A stretch of DNA of 64,000 nucleotides from Flavobacteriales bacterium (lineage in GTDB: Bacteria > Bacteroidota > Bacteroidia > Flavobacteriales_D > Parvicellaceae): contig JAHDGY010000002.1 of NCBI GenBank assembly GCA_020631555.1, forward strand, positions 34,634-98,633, read 5' to 3'. Made by a program: the position numbers and the translations under genes. Each line of letters begins with the position of its first letter. The first letter of the stretch is position 1. Below are positions 9,568 to 19,344 of the stretch, in pieces. The notes beneath the pieces were generated by a model, which was given only the letters and a program-made list of their open reading frames with translations, was not told where the DNA came from and made no database searches.

Positions 9568-11305
9568 TTCTTTGCTGGAAATGAAATTCCGAGATTTTTA
9601 ATAGATATACTCCTGTATTCAGTTCGATCTGAAAATTGTGTTGACCAGTAGACAAACCAGACTTTCTGTACACTTCTGCTCCCGATACATTCAGAATTTG
9701 AACATCAAATGGTTTTCCCATATTGCTTGCCATCAAACTAAAGCTGCCGTTATTTGGCACCGGATAAATTGAAATCAAGTTTTGTCTACCTTCTGACCAG
9801 ATGGACAATGTACCATTTACGATGAAGGCGGAATCAATAGCACAACCATTGGCATCCGTTATTACAATCGTATATTCTCCAACCTCCGAAAGGCTATCAA
9901 TATCTTCATCTGAACTTGCAAAGTTCTCTGGACCTGTCCAATTAAAGCTATATGGTTCCTCTCCTCCCGATACGGAAATATCTATTTCTCCTTTCTTGTC
10001 TTGCCAACTTTCAATAGCCGCCACTACAGCTGTAAGGCTCATCGTATCTTGAATTTCTAGCGTTGCCTTTACAGTGTCTTTGCAACCGTAAGTGTCTTGA
10101 ACATAAGCCTCATAATCTCCTGCTCTCACACCTGACAATGTATCCAAGCTGTCTCCTGTACTCCACGTATACTGATAAGGAAACCCTCCATTAGTAGCAG
10201 CTACTACAACCTGCCCAGACAAATCATTTGCACAACTCACGTGATCTAACGAAACCGTATCCAATGTTAAATGACTAATCCCTAATTGAACCGTGTCCAT
10301 GTCTGGACATAGACCTGTTGTAGCGTAAGTCACGTTATATAATCCAGGGGCACTGTTATTTACATCAATCTGACCATTGAGCTGATTAATAAGAAGCCCC
10401 GTTTCGATACTAGCAAACGATCCTCCTGGATTTTGAGTAGTAGGATTTTCCACCACATCTCCATAACAGTAGCCACCTGTTCCAAAATTGAAATTGGCAC
10501 TACTAACTGGATTGAAGGTAACATCCGTACTGGCTGTATCACCAACATTTGTCCCAAGGATATACCAAATCGTGTGTGTTCCAGCAAAGGTATTTTCCAA
10601 ATCAATTACGCCAGACAAACTATCTAGGGTAACTGCATTACTTGATGCCTTAAAATAACCACCAGTTTTTCCGTTAATTGTTGGCGCTGGACTTGCACCC
10701 TTCAAACAATATGAGCCGGTGTATGTAATCGTTGTCGGAGGCATTTCTGTTAGGGTTAAATTAACCGACGATGTTGGCTGATCTCCCTGAGTTGTGCCGG
10801 TAAAATTAACCACAACTCCACTTGCATAAAACACAACATCTCCAGAACCTCTAGCCGGAGCGGTCCAACTACAAGAATATATTCCGCCATTTCCAACACC
10901 ATCATGCTCAATGTACTGGTGGTTTCCCGCCGATGTAATTTTAGTATTTGGTGTAGTGACGCCACTGAACCCTCCAGCTTGCGTATTGTCCGACAATATA
11001 GATAACGCCTGAACGCCATATCCTCCGGGGCTTCCCATTGCAGCAGAAACTACAATTTCAATGATATAGCGCACCCCCGGATCATACTCAAACACCATGT
11101 TTCCAAGCGTATCCTTCATAGTGATTGCTACCGAAGCATTGAAGCTTCCTCCGTTATGACATGCACATGTTTGGCCTCCACCAACCGGCGATCCAGTTCG
11201 GTCAACATTTGCGGTAGCAGCTACACCATCAGAGTACGATACTAAACCAACATACGCTAAACAAACAATAAGGAATAAGGCGATACAAACGGATTTATTT
11301 TTCAT
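9554..11305 (-). CDS. T9SS type A sorting domain protein with choice-of-anchor-V/reelin-like N-terminal domain
   Basis: ORF 9554..11434; likely ATG at 11305 (MKNKSVCIALFLIVCLAYVGLVSY signal). SPVGGGQTCACHNGG...; SprB-like repeats (ATNGGFPYQYTWSTGDSLDTLSGVRAGDYEAYVQDTYGC); C-terminal ISIYPVPNNGSFSL...GVYLLKI. Confidence 0.85.
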   Translation of the reverse strand: MKNKSVCIALFLIVCLAYVGLVSYSDGVAATANVDRTGSPVGGGQTCACHNGGSFNASVAITMKDTLGNMVFEYDPGVRYIIEIVVSAAMGSPGGYGVQALSILSDNTQAGGFSGVTTPNTKITSAGNHQYIEHDGVGNGGIYSCSWTAPARGSGDVVFYASGVVVNFTGTTQGDQPTSSVNLTLTEMPPTTITYTGSYCLKGASPAPTINGKTGGYFKASSNAVTLDSLSGVIDLENTFAGTHTIWYILGTNVGDTASTDVTFNPVSSANFNFGTGGYCYGDVVENPTTQNPGGSFASIETGLLINQLNGQIDVNNSAPGLYNVTYATTGLCPDMDTVQLGISHLTLDTVSLDHVSCANDLSGQVVVAATNGGFPYQYTWSTGDSLDTLSGVRAGDYEAYVQDTYGCKDTVKATLEIQDTMSLTAVVAAIESWQDKKGEIDISVSGGEEPYSFNWTGPENFASSDEDIDSLSEVGEYTIVITDANGCAIDSAFIVNGTLSIWSEGRQNLISIYPVPNNGSFSLMASNMGKPFDVQILNVSGAEVYRKSGLSTGQHNFQIELNTGVYLLKISEFHFQQRIIVE

Positions 11306-11516
11306 GGGTAGATTTGATAATGTCTGTGACATTAAATATATCAAAAGCATACCTATTCGATGTTTAGAGAATATTGTTTTATGTTTAATACAGTACTTTG
11401 GCCAATACCATTGGTAAGGATTTGAATAAACCACAACCCAAAATGCCCGATGTTAAAAACTGTTAAACCGTAAATAAACAAACAATTGTACCCTACTTTT
11501 GTAAAAATTCCGAGTA

Positions 11517-13034
11517 ATGAATCGCGCCAAAATAAGAAGCCTTATTGCATTGCTATCTGCCGCACTTATCGGATTGATATTCATTCAAGTGCATTGGATT
11601 GGCCACGCTGTGGAAGAACAAGAAAAACGTTTCGTTGAAAATGTAAATCTGGCTTTGGCTAAGGTTCCTGGAAAATTATATCAGCAACATATAGTGAATG
11701 CTAAGGATTCAAACCAAACTGCTGATTTGATCGACTTACTGCTCAAAAACATGTCTCCGAAAAAATTAATGGACCAAATTGGAATGAGCATATCAATATC
11801 GACTGATGACAGCACAATTACACTAACAGATAATAGCCAACCACTAATGCCTCCTTTTTTTGGCCCTAAGCAGAATCGAGCAATTGGGGCCAAATTCAGC
11901 CAGGAGAATGTTAAATCCACAATGAACTTGTTTAGAAGTCTCCTTGAGACTCCAAAGAAAGAAATGATGATGCGTCAGTTAGATGCAGAATCCGTTAATA
12001 AGGCTATTAATGAAAGTCTCGCCGAACAAGGAATTTCAACGGATTATAATTTCGCGGTTTATGACAACTTCAGCGGAACTGCATTATTTGGTGGTGTCGA
12101 CTCCGAAAAAATGAACCGCAAACTGCTTGAGTCACGATTTGGAATTGACTTGACTGCTGGCAACTTTATGCTAGCTCGTAAGGCTCTGAAATTATTTTTC
12201 CCATCCGCCAAGTCTTATGTTTTGCGCTCTATTTATTGGTTATTTGCTCTTGCGATAATATTACTTTCCATTATTATATACGTTTTCTATACTACCATTT
12301 CTACAATTTTTAGAATGAAAAAACTCAGTGAAGTTCGAGATGACTTTATTAACAATATGACCCATGAACTAAAGACTCCAATTTCGACGATCTCGCTGGC
12401 TTGCGAAATGTTGACAGACAGCGATGTCCAACGAAACCAACAACAGCAAGACAAATATGTTCAAATGATTGATGATGAAAACAACCGTCTCGGACTACTT
12501 GTAGAGAACGTGCTGACTACAGCTTTAATAGATCGCGGAGCGTTAAAATTAAAATTGGACTTTGTCGATTTACATTCTGTCATTGAATCAGTGCTTGATA
12601 ACATCCGAATTCAAATAGAATCCAGAGGCGGTGAAATTGTGGTTCAGCACAACGCTTCGAATTTCTCAGTGCATGCGGACAAAACACATCTTACAAACGT
12701 GATCAATAATCTGGTTGACAACGCCAACAAGTACAGTCCCGACAAACCTGAAATTCAAATAAAAACGGAAAACGTTAATGGATCAATTAAAATTTCAGTA
12801 ATTGACAAAGGCGTAGGAATAAATAAAGAAAATAGACGTAAAATCTTCGATGCATTATATCGTATTCCAACTGGTAATGTGCACAATACGAAAGGCTTTG
12901 GAATTGGACTAAGTTACGTAAAGGCCATTATGGATTTGCACGGCGGAACCGTTGATGTGCAAAGTGAAGTTGGTAAAGGAAGCTGTTTTTCAGTTACCTT
13001 GTTGAACTATGAAAACTCTAGACTAGACTCATGA
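11517..13034 (+). CDS. sensor histidine kinase
   Basis: Two TMs, HisKA (DDFINNMTHELKTPISTISLA), HATPase (NLVDNANKYSPDKPEI...DKGVGINKENRRKIFDALYRIPTGNVHNTKGFGIGLSYV). Confidence 0.95.
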   Translation: MNRAKIRSLIALLSAALIGLIFIQVHWIGHAVEEQEKRFVENVNLALAKVPGKLYQQHIVNAKDSNQTADLIDLLLKNMSPKKLMDQIGMSISISTDDSTITLTDNSQPLMPPFFGPKQNRAIGAKFSQENVKSTMNLFRSLLETPKKEMMMRQLDAESVNKAINESLAEQGISTDYNFAVYDNFSGTALFGGVDSEKMNRKLLESRFGIDLTAGNFMLARKALKLFFPSAKSYVLRSIYWLFALAIILLSIIIYVFYTTISTIFRMKKLSEVRDDFINNMTHELKTPISTISLACEMLTDSDVQRNQQQQDKYVQMIDDENNRLGLLVENVLTTALIDRGALKLKLDFVDLHSVIESVLDNIRIQIESRGGEIVVQHNASNFSVHADKTHLTNVINNLVDNANKYSPDKPEIQIKTENVNGSIKISVIDKGVGINKENRRKIFDALYRIPTGNVHNTKGFGIGLSYVKAIMDLHGGTVDVQSEVGKGSCFSVTLLNYENSRLDS

Positions 13035-13720
13035 AATCGAACTATTCAATTCTTTTGGTTGAGGACGACCCTAATCTTGGACAGCTTTTAGCCGAGTATT
13101 TGCAAGCCAAAGGACATAACTGCGTGCTGAAAACAGATGGCGAACAAGGATATTCCGAATTCAAAAAGCAACGCTTTGATTTCCTGATTTTGGATGTAAT
13201 GATGCCAATTAAAGATGGTTTTACGCTTGCTAAGGAAATACGTCGAATCGACAAAACCACTCCGATATTATTTCTTACGGCTCGTTCAATGAAAGACGAC
13301 AAACTAGAGGGGTTCGAAATTGGAGCCGATGACTACATGACCAAACCCTTTAGTATAGAGGAGTTGTTAGCTCGAATGAAGGCCATCCTAAAACGAGCTC
13401 AAAATCCGGACAATCAGATCCAAGAGTCTTACCAGTTGGGTAAGCTAAAGTTCTGTACAAAACATTCTAAACTTGAATGGGACGGGCAAGAGAAAAAGCT
13501 GACAACAAAAGAATCTGAACTATTAAAGCTCTTGTGCTTAAATGCCAATGGCGTGGTGTCAAGAGAGCAGGCCCTTGAACTCGTGTGGGGAGATAGTAAT
13601 TACTTTAATAGCAGATCAATGGACGTATACATTACCAAGTTGCGAAAACATTTAGCGCCTGAACAAAACTTGCAAATTGTAAACGTGCACGGACAAGGGT
13701 TTAAATTAATTCTACCATAG
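13031..13720 (+). CDS. OmpR-family DNA-binding response regulator
   Basis: Receiver (ILLVEDDPNLGQLL...LILDVMMPIKDGF...GADDYMTKPF) and winged-helix output domain; 4-nt ATGA overlap with upstream kinase. Confidence 0.95.
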   Translation: MKSNYSILLVEDDPNLGQLLAEYLQAKGHNCVLKTDGEQGYSEFKKQRFDFLILDVMMPIKDGFTLAKEIRRIDKTTPILFLTARSMKDDKLEGFEIGADDYMTKPFSIEELLARMKAILKRAQNPDNQIQESYQLGKLKFCTKHSKLEWDGQEKKLTTKESELLKLLCLNANGVVSREQALELVWGDSNYFNSRSMDVYITKLRKHLAPEQNLQIVNVHGQGFKLILP

Positions 13721-13740
13721 TAGACTCGCCAAAAAATCCG

Positions 13741-15024
13741 CTAGGTTTTCTGTTTCTTCTTCTTAGCAGCAGGAAATAGAATATTGTTCAAAATCAACCT
13801 ATAACCTGGTGAATTTGGGTGCAAGTTCAAATCTGTTGGTGCATCATTCACGTAATGGCGATAATCCTCCGGGTCGTGTCCACCGTAAAACGTCCACTGG
13901 CCATTACCGAATTTGCCGTGTATATACCGCACAGTTCCGATAGACTTATTTTCACCCATTACCAATACGTTGGATTTAACAAACTTCTTGTAAAAATCCG
14001 TCGTCTGACCCATAAACCCCTTAATAACCCGAGTATGGTTCTGACACAACATAGTTGGAATTACATCCCACTTGGCCGAAAAATCAAACAACATAAACTT
14101 ATCTCGACTTTCACCTAGTCGATTATGCGCCTTGGACCCATCAATTGTCGAAAATTCGTATTCTAACGGATTCATACTAAGCCTAAAATCTCGAAAAGCA
14201 AAAGTGTTTTCAAAATTTAGTTTATCCTGCGCCTGTGGATCAGCCCCATCACCATCAAACATTTGCTCGCATATATCCACACCTTCTGCGGCCAAGGCGA
14301 TATCATAGGAATCTGTACCTGAACACATCGTAAAAAGAAAACCTCCCCCTGCAGTAAAATTCCTAATGTTCAAAGCAACATCCAGCTTCAAGTTTGAAAC
14401 CTTTTCGTAACCCAGTCGCTTTGCACGTGCCTCGCTCTCTGCTTTCCTTTTTTGATACCAAGGCGCATTTCGAAATGCCTTGTAGAATTTACCGTATTGC
14501 CCCGTAAAATCCTCATGATGCAAATGCAACCAATCGTAGGTTGGAAGCGCACCTGCAACACAAGCAGAATCATAAACCAAATCGTAAGGAATTTCTGCGT
14601 ATGTAAGAACCAACGTTACCGCATCATCCCAAGGTTGTTTACCCTTGGGAGAGTATACAGCGATCTTAGGCGACTTGTGCAATTTAACGATCTCTTTGTT
14701 AACCTCAGGGTTAGCAATTTCCGATTTAATTTGCTGAGCCTGAACATTCGCAATCACCTCAAAAGACACACCGCGAACAATGCACTCTTCCTCAATATCC
14801 TTGTACTGATTAACCAAAAAACTACCTCCGCGGTAGTTTAGTAGCCATTCCACCTCTATATCATTTTGCAAAATCCAATAGGCTATGCCATAGGCTTTCA
14901 GATGATTTTTTTGAGACGACTCATCCATTGGAATTAAAATGTAAGCCGCCACAAGTTCGGAACTAAATAGTACAAAAAGGACCAAACAAGTAAATAACTG
15001 TCTCATAAAGGGAAAATTAACAAA
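13741..15024 (-). CDS. secreted conserved Bacteroidota protein of the type often labelled 'asparagine synthetase B'
   Basis: Signal peptide MRQLFTCLVLFVLFSSELVAAYILIPMDESSQKNHLKAYGIAYWILQNDIEVEWLLNYRGGSFL; GAT/ThuA-like GGGFLFTMCSGTDSYDIALAA segment. Start is approximate; ORF extends to 15039. Confidence 0.6.
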   Translation of the reverse strand, partial: FVNFPFMRQLFTCLVLFVLFSSELVAAYILIPMDESSQKNHLKAYGIAYWILQNDIEVEWLLNYRGGSFLVNQYKDIEEECIVRGVSFEVIANVQAQQIKSEIANPEVNKEIVKLHKSPKIAVYSPKGKQPWDDAVTLVLTYAEIPYDLVYDSACVAGALPTYDWLHLHHEDFTGQYGKFYKAFRNAPWYQKRKAESEARAKRLGYEKVSNLKLDVALNIRNFTAGGGFLFTMCSGTDSYDIALAAEGVDICEQMFDGDGADPQAQDKLNFENTFAFRDFRLSMNPLEYEFSTIDGSKAHNRLGESRDKFMLFDFSAKWDVIPTMLCQNHTRVIKGFMGQTTDFYKKFVKSNVLVMGENKSIGTVRYIHGKFGNGQWTFYGGHDPEDYRHYVNDAPTDLNLHPNSPGYRLILNNILFPAAKKKKQKT

Positions 15025-15063
15025 AAACTGCCACAACACATTTCTTGCCGTTATCGAAAAGCT

Positions 15064-16614
15064 CTAAAATGGGCTATCGTCTTCTTCCGGAAAGAAATCA
15101 TCAAAGTCGTCATTCATTTTACTTCCGACAACTTTGTTTCCAGATTCATCCCAATCCGTACTTGGAGCCAATTGCGCCATTGCTCCAGGAACTTCGTCAA
15201 ACGTTTCGAGATTCGCAAACTTGGTGTATTGACCGATAAACCTTAGCACCACCGTATCCGTTGAACCGTGACGATTTTTGGCGATAATGATTTCACCAGT
15301 TCCAATCGTTGAATTTCCGTTTTCATCCTCCGTCAGATCATAGTACTCCGGACGGTAAATGAACATTACCTGATCGGCGTCCTGTTCAATTGCTCCAGAT
15401 TCCCTCAAATCAGACAACATTGGTCGCTTGTCTCCTCCTCTAGTTTCTACCGAACGGCTTAACTGAGAAAGTGCAACAATTGGAATATTCAGCTCCTTGG
15501 CAATTTCCTTAATTGACCTTGAAATCGAACTAATCTCTTGCTCACGATTTCCTTTGCCACTGCCCCCAGCGGTCATAAGCTGCAAATAGTCAATAATAAC
15601 TAAATCAATATCGTGTTGCGCCTTGAGTCGTCGACACTTTGCTCTTAATTCGAAAACCGAAAGAGCCGGCGTGTCATCGATGAAAATTGGAGCATCCGCC
15701 AGTCCAGCAAGTCGAGCGTGCAATTGTTCATACTCGTGCGGTTCCAAATTTCCTTTCCTCAACTTGTCAGAAGCAATTTCAGTTTCACTTGAGATTAAAC
15801 GTTTTGTCAACTGAATAGAACTCATCTCCAACGAAAATACGGCAACCCCATGACCAAACTGCACCGCTGAATTCCTAGCCAAAGACAATACAAAAGCCGT
15901 TTTACCCATACCAGGACGAGCAGCCAAAACTATCATGTCGGATCGTTGCAGCCCCGCTGTGATTTTATCCAAATTGGTAAAGCCCGTGGGAATTCCACTA
16001 ATTCCGTCTTCTTGATTTTTAGCTAATTCAATTTCCTCAATTGCCTGTTGAATCACAACACTCATGGAATCGTACTGTTTTCGAATGTTTCCTTCAGCAA
16101 CAGTAAACAAATCACTCTCAGCCTTATCCAACAAATCAAAAACGTCTGACGTGTCGTCGTAAGCCAACTTGATGGTTTCAGAAGAAACACGTATCAGTTC
16201 CCGGAGAATATACTTCTGAGCAATAATTCTTGCATGCGTCTCCACGTTAGCTGCCGACGCAACTCGATTGGTAAGCAAACTGATATAATATGCTCCTCCA
16301 ACAAATTCCAAATCACCATTCTGCCGTAGCTTCTGAGTTACTGTAAGGACATCAATCGGCTCTGACTCCCCAAACAACTCATAAATCGCATTGTAAATTT
16401 TTCGATGCGATTCCTTGTAAAAACTTTCCGGTTTTAGAACGTCAATCACATCATTAACCGGATTTTTCTCCAGCATCAATGCTCCTAACACAGCTTCTTC
16501 CAAATCAACAGCCTGCGGAGGCAATTTCCCTCCTTCCAAATAGCCATTATCTTTCTTTGACCCTACCAAGCTTCGCTTGGGCACTTCCATAAATTTCTCA
16601 GACAATCGTTCCAT
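15064..16614 (-). CDS. dnaB: replicative DNA helicase
   Basis: PPQAVDLEEAVLGALMLEK...LDKITAGLQRSDMIVLAARPGMGKTAFVLSLARN...DLVIIDYLQLM...LSQLSRSVETRGGDKRPMLSDLRESGAIEQDAD. Confidence 0.97.
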   Translation of the reverse strand: MERLSEKFMEVPKRSLVGSKKDNGYLEGGKLPPQAVDLEEAVLGALMLEKNPVNDVIDVLKPESFYKESHRKIYNAIYELFGESEPIDVLTVTQKLRQNGDLEFVGGAYYISLLTNRVASAANVETHARIIAQKYILRELIRVSSETIKLAYDDTSDVFDLLDKAESDLFTVAEGNIRKQYDSMSVVIQQAIEEIELAKNQEDGISGIPTGFTNLDKITAGLQRSDMIVLAARPGMGKTAFVLSLARNSAVQFGHGVAVFSLEMSSIQLTKRLISSETEIASDKLRKGNLEPHEYEQLHARLAGLADAPIFIDDTPALSVFELRAKCRRLKAQHDIDLVIIDYLQLMTAGGSGKGNREQEISSISRSIKEIAKELNIPIVALSQLSRSVETRGGDKRPMLSDLRESGAIEQDADQVMFIYRPEYYDLTEDENGNSTIGTGEIIIAKNRHGSTDTVVLRFIGQYTKFANLETFDEVPGAMAQLAPSTDWDESGNKVVGSKMNDDFDDFFPEEDDSPF

Positions 16615-16753
16615 TTTGCAAAATCAAAGATAGATCGTTTTAATCCGGAATCATTCCTCAGCCATGAAAGAAAAGCCAAAAGTTATTCAGACTCGTTATT
16701 AACAATTGTTTATTTAATCCGAACTTTGCTTTAATCAACTAATTAACAAATCG

Positions 16754-17934
16754 ATGGCTAAAGACCGTATTACATACATAATTACTATTGGTGCTTTGAT
16801 GCTTGGTATGGGCTGCAAAAAAAAAGGACTCCAAGCCACCGAAAGTTGAAATCACAAGTCCAAAAAAAGGGAGCTCGTTTCAAATCCCAACTGAATTGAT
16901 AATTAAAGGCTCAGCCCAAGACGAAACCAAGCTGGAAAAAGTAACTGCTGCAATCCTGGACGAAAACTTCAACCCGATTACTCTGATCAAACCAATAACC
17001 GTGATTGACAACAGGGCAGAAGTCAACATCCTATTTGATTTGGACGATATTCAATTAAATTCAGGGAAATATTATGCAAAAATTGGTGCTTCGGATGGCA
17101 CTAACATTGGCTCCGACTTTGCTCAAATTTCATTGATTGAAGTTCCGCGAACGCTAGACGCTTTATACACGGTAACCACTCCAACTTCCACCGAAACTAG
17201 GTTATACAAAATAGATCAAAACAAGCCGGAATTAATCCGGACACTAAACTCGGATTACTTCGGAGCATGTGCGAATTCTCGCATGCAGTCTATCCGAATT
17301 GCTGGAATGAAAACCGGAGGTCTATTTAGCTTATCGGCAAAAGAGCTCATTACGCAGTGGGAAACACCTATTTCCATTTTCACCACAGAACCCTATTGCA
17401 CGGATATTTATGAAGGCCCAAACGGCTTGACTTACGTCAGTGCGACCAAGGGTAACTTGTACGGATACGGTCAATTTGGGTCGCCATCCGTTTCATTTTC
17501 ACCAATAAAGAATTACCAATTTGCAAAGAGCTGCATTACCGACAAATATGTTATTAGCAGCCAACAGTCTAATGCAATATCGGAATCTCGCATTGTCGTC
17601 AATTTTAAAAATAGTATCTCTTCTCGAGAATAATGACAACGAGATTTACCTCCTTGCCAACCAAGGAAACCAAGGACAGCTGCTCACCTATAATGTTGAT
17701 GGAAATGCTTATAAATCAATCGATTTACCGCAACCCGGCGAGGTTAGCGATCTAATAAAATTAGGTAAAAACCATCTACTTATAGCGCACGAAAACGGAA
17801 TCTTTACCTATTATAAATCTACTTACACCATTGTGCCATTCGTCAATGGAATTTCGCCCTCTAGTTTGAAATACGATGAATTAAATAAAGTTATCTATTG
17901 CTGCGATGGCAATTATTTAAGACATTACAAATAA
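16754..17934 (+). pseudogene. predicted surface lipoprotein with Ig-like N-terminal region, two apparent frameshifts
   Basis: ATG 16754 gives MAKDRITYIITIGALMLGMGCKKK (lipobox), then A9 tract; following frame (ORF 16803..17633) KDSKPPKVEITSPKKGSSFQIPTELIIKGSAQDETKLEKVTA; second shift near 17610 into ORF 17521..17934 (LLENNDNEIYLLANQGNQGQLLTYNVDG). Confidence 0.7.
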
Positions 17935-17988
17935 ACGCTACTGTACATTCAAACTATGTAAGGGAAGTTATACTCTTGTACAACAAAT

Positions 17989-18010
17989 AAAAAAGGCCCT
18001 TCCGGACCTA
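17989..18010 (-). terminator. rho-independent terminator for the Bax inhibitor-1 family gene
   Basis: Reverse strand AGGTCC-GGAA-GGGCCT-TTTTTT: 6-bp stem (one G:U), tetraloop, T tract just after the 18025 stop. Confidence 0.7.
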
Positions 18011-18024
18011 GAAATATTTAAGAT

Positions 18025-18729
18025 TTATTCTCTGTCTCCAAACAACCTAAGAAGGAATATAAATAAGTTGATGAAACTTAAGTAAAGACTCATTGCCCCC
18101 ATAATTGCAAGTTTGTTGGCAGTAGCAGTTCCGCCTTCCAATTCCAAACCAGCACCTATTCTCTTTAATTGCTGCGTTTCATAAGCAATCAAACCTACAA
18201 AAATCAAAACTCCACCTCCGTTAATTACATAGTGCATCGTCTCACTGTAACCTGTAAACCAAGTTACAACCATCGCAATGATTAATCCGAACAGAGCCAT
18301 TCTAAGAATTGAACCAAACCCTGTAAGATCAGTTTTAGTAGTATAGCCTACTAAAGCCATCATTCCGAAAAGTGCTGCTGCGATAAAAAAGACGCTAAAA
18401 ACTGAAGCCCCTGTATAGGCAACAAAAATATAACTTAGACTCATTCCCATCAGCACTGAAAATCCAAGAAACATGGCCAACAAAGTGGTAGACGAAAACT
18501 TATGAAAACCCATATTCATTGCAATAATAAATGCAAAGGGAGCAAACATAACAACCCATCGTAATGGAGTTCCGTGCACCATATTTAGTAAGTCCATGTC
18601 GGTTCCAAAAATCCATGCAACCAAGCCCGAAACCAGCAGGGCGCCAAACATATACGAAAATACATTTGCCAAAAAGTTTTTTGCTATCGCATCACTTCTT
18701 ATCTCTTTATTTAAAACGTTATCCAACAT
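18025..18729 (-). CDS. Bax inhibitor-1/YccA family membrane protein
   Basis: Seven-TM protein; TYLFVAYTG-like SLSYIFVAYTGASVFSVFFIAAALFGMMALVGYTTKTDLTGFGSILRMALFGLIIAMVV...YETQQLKRI...ATANKLAIMGAMSLYLSFINLFIFLLRLFG. Confidence 0.93.
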   Translation of the reverse strand: MLDNVLNKEIRSDAIAKNFLANVFSYMFGALLVSGLVAWIFGTDMDLLNMVHGTPLRWVVMFAPFAFIIAMNMGFHKFSSTTLLAMFLGFSVLMGMSLSYIFVAYTGASVFSVFFIAAALFGMMALVGYTTKTDLTGFGSILRMALFGLIIAMVVTWFTGYSETMHYVINGGGVLIFVGLIAYETQQLKRIGAGLELEGGTATANKLAIMGAMSLYLSFINLFIFLLRLFGDRE

Positions 18730-18754
18730 TACTTTCTATTTGTTTATTTTAGTT

Positions 18755-19165
18755 TTAACCGTAGAACTCTACGTAATTATTTTCAGTTTCTGTCAGCTTT
18801 ACGCAGTGCAATTGACATCCCAAATCGGCTACCCTATTTTCAATTTGGTTCCAAATGGCAACCGCCAAATTTTCAGTCGATGCCAATTTCCCTTTCATGA
18901 AAGGCACATCTAAATTGATGTTTTTGTGATCTAACTTTTCTACAACCTCCTCATTTATAACCACGCTAAGTTCTTTAAGATCAACAATGTAGCCTGTTTC
19001 CGGTTTTATTTCCCCCTTAACGGTTACAAAAAGCTGGTAATTGTGACCATGCCAATTTTCATTTGCACATTTCCCAAACACTGCCTTATTTTCCTCATCC
19101 GACCAATCTAAATTCCAGAGTTTGTGGGCCGCATTAAATCGCTCTCTCCTTGTTAGGTATATCAT
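18755..19165 (-). CDS. queD: 6-carboxytetrahydropterin synthase family protein
   Basis: MIYLTRRERFNAAHKLWNLDWSDEENKAVFGKCANENWHGHNYQLFVTVKG...TGYIVDLKEL...LDHKNINLDVPF...PTSTENLA-like STENLAVAIW. Start set to ATG 19165; ORF extends to 19210. Confidence 0.85.
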   Translation of the reverse strand: MIYLTRRERFNAAHKLWNLDWSDEENKAVFGKCANENWHGHNYQLFVTVKGEIKPETGYIVDLKELSVVINEEVVEKLDHKNINLDVPFMKGKLASTENLAVAIWNQIENRVADLGCQLHCVKLTETENNYVEFYG

Positions 19166-19344
19166 TTCAATCTTTAAAGGTAAGCTGTTCTTGTCAAGAA
19201 TCACACCCAAGCAATAAAACGTGTCAAATTGACCGAAGCAGAGGACGTAAAGTCAATTTTAAGTAGAATAAACATCAAATTGTTCTCGACGCAATGAAAG
19301 AACCAAATTAATTGAATTATATTCGCTTTTCAGATTTCAGCACC

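Noticed and set aside
14452-14841. 129-aa plus-strand ORF antisense to the secreted 13741..15039 protein
   Set aside because: No signal, domain or plausible start context; opposite strand is a convincing gene.
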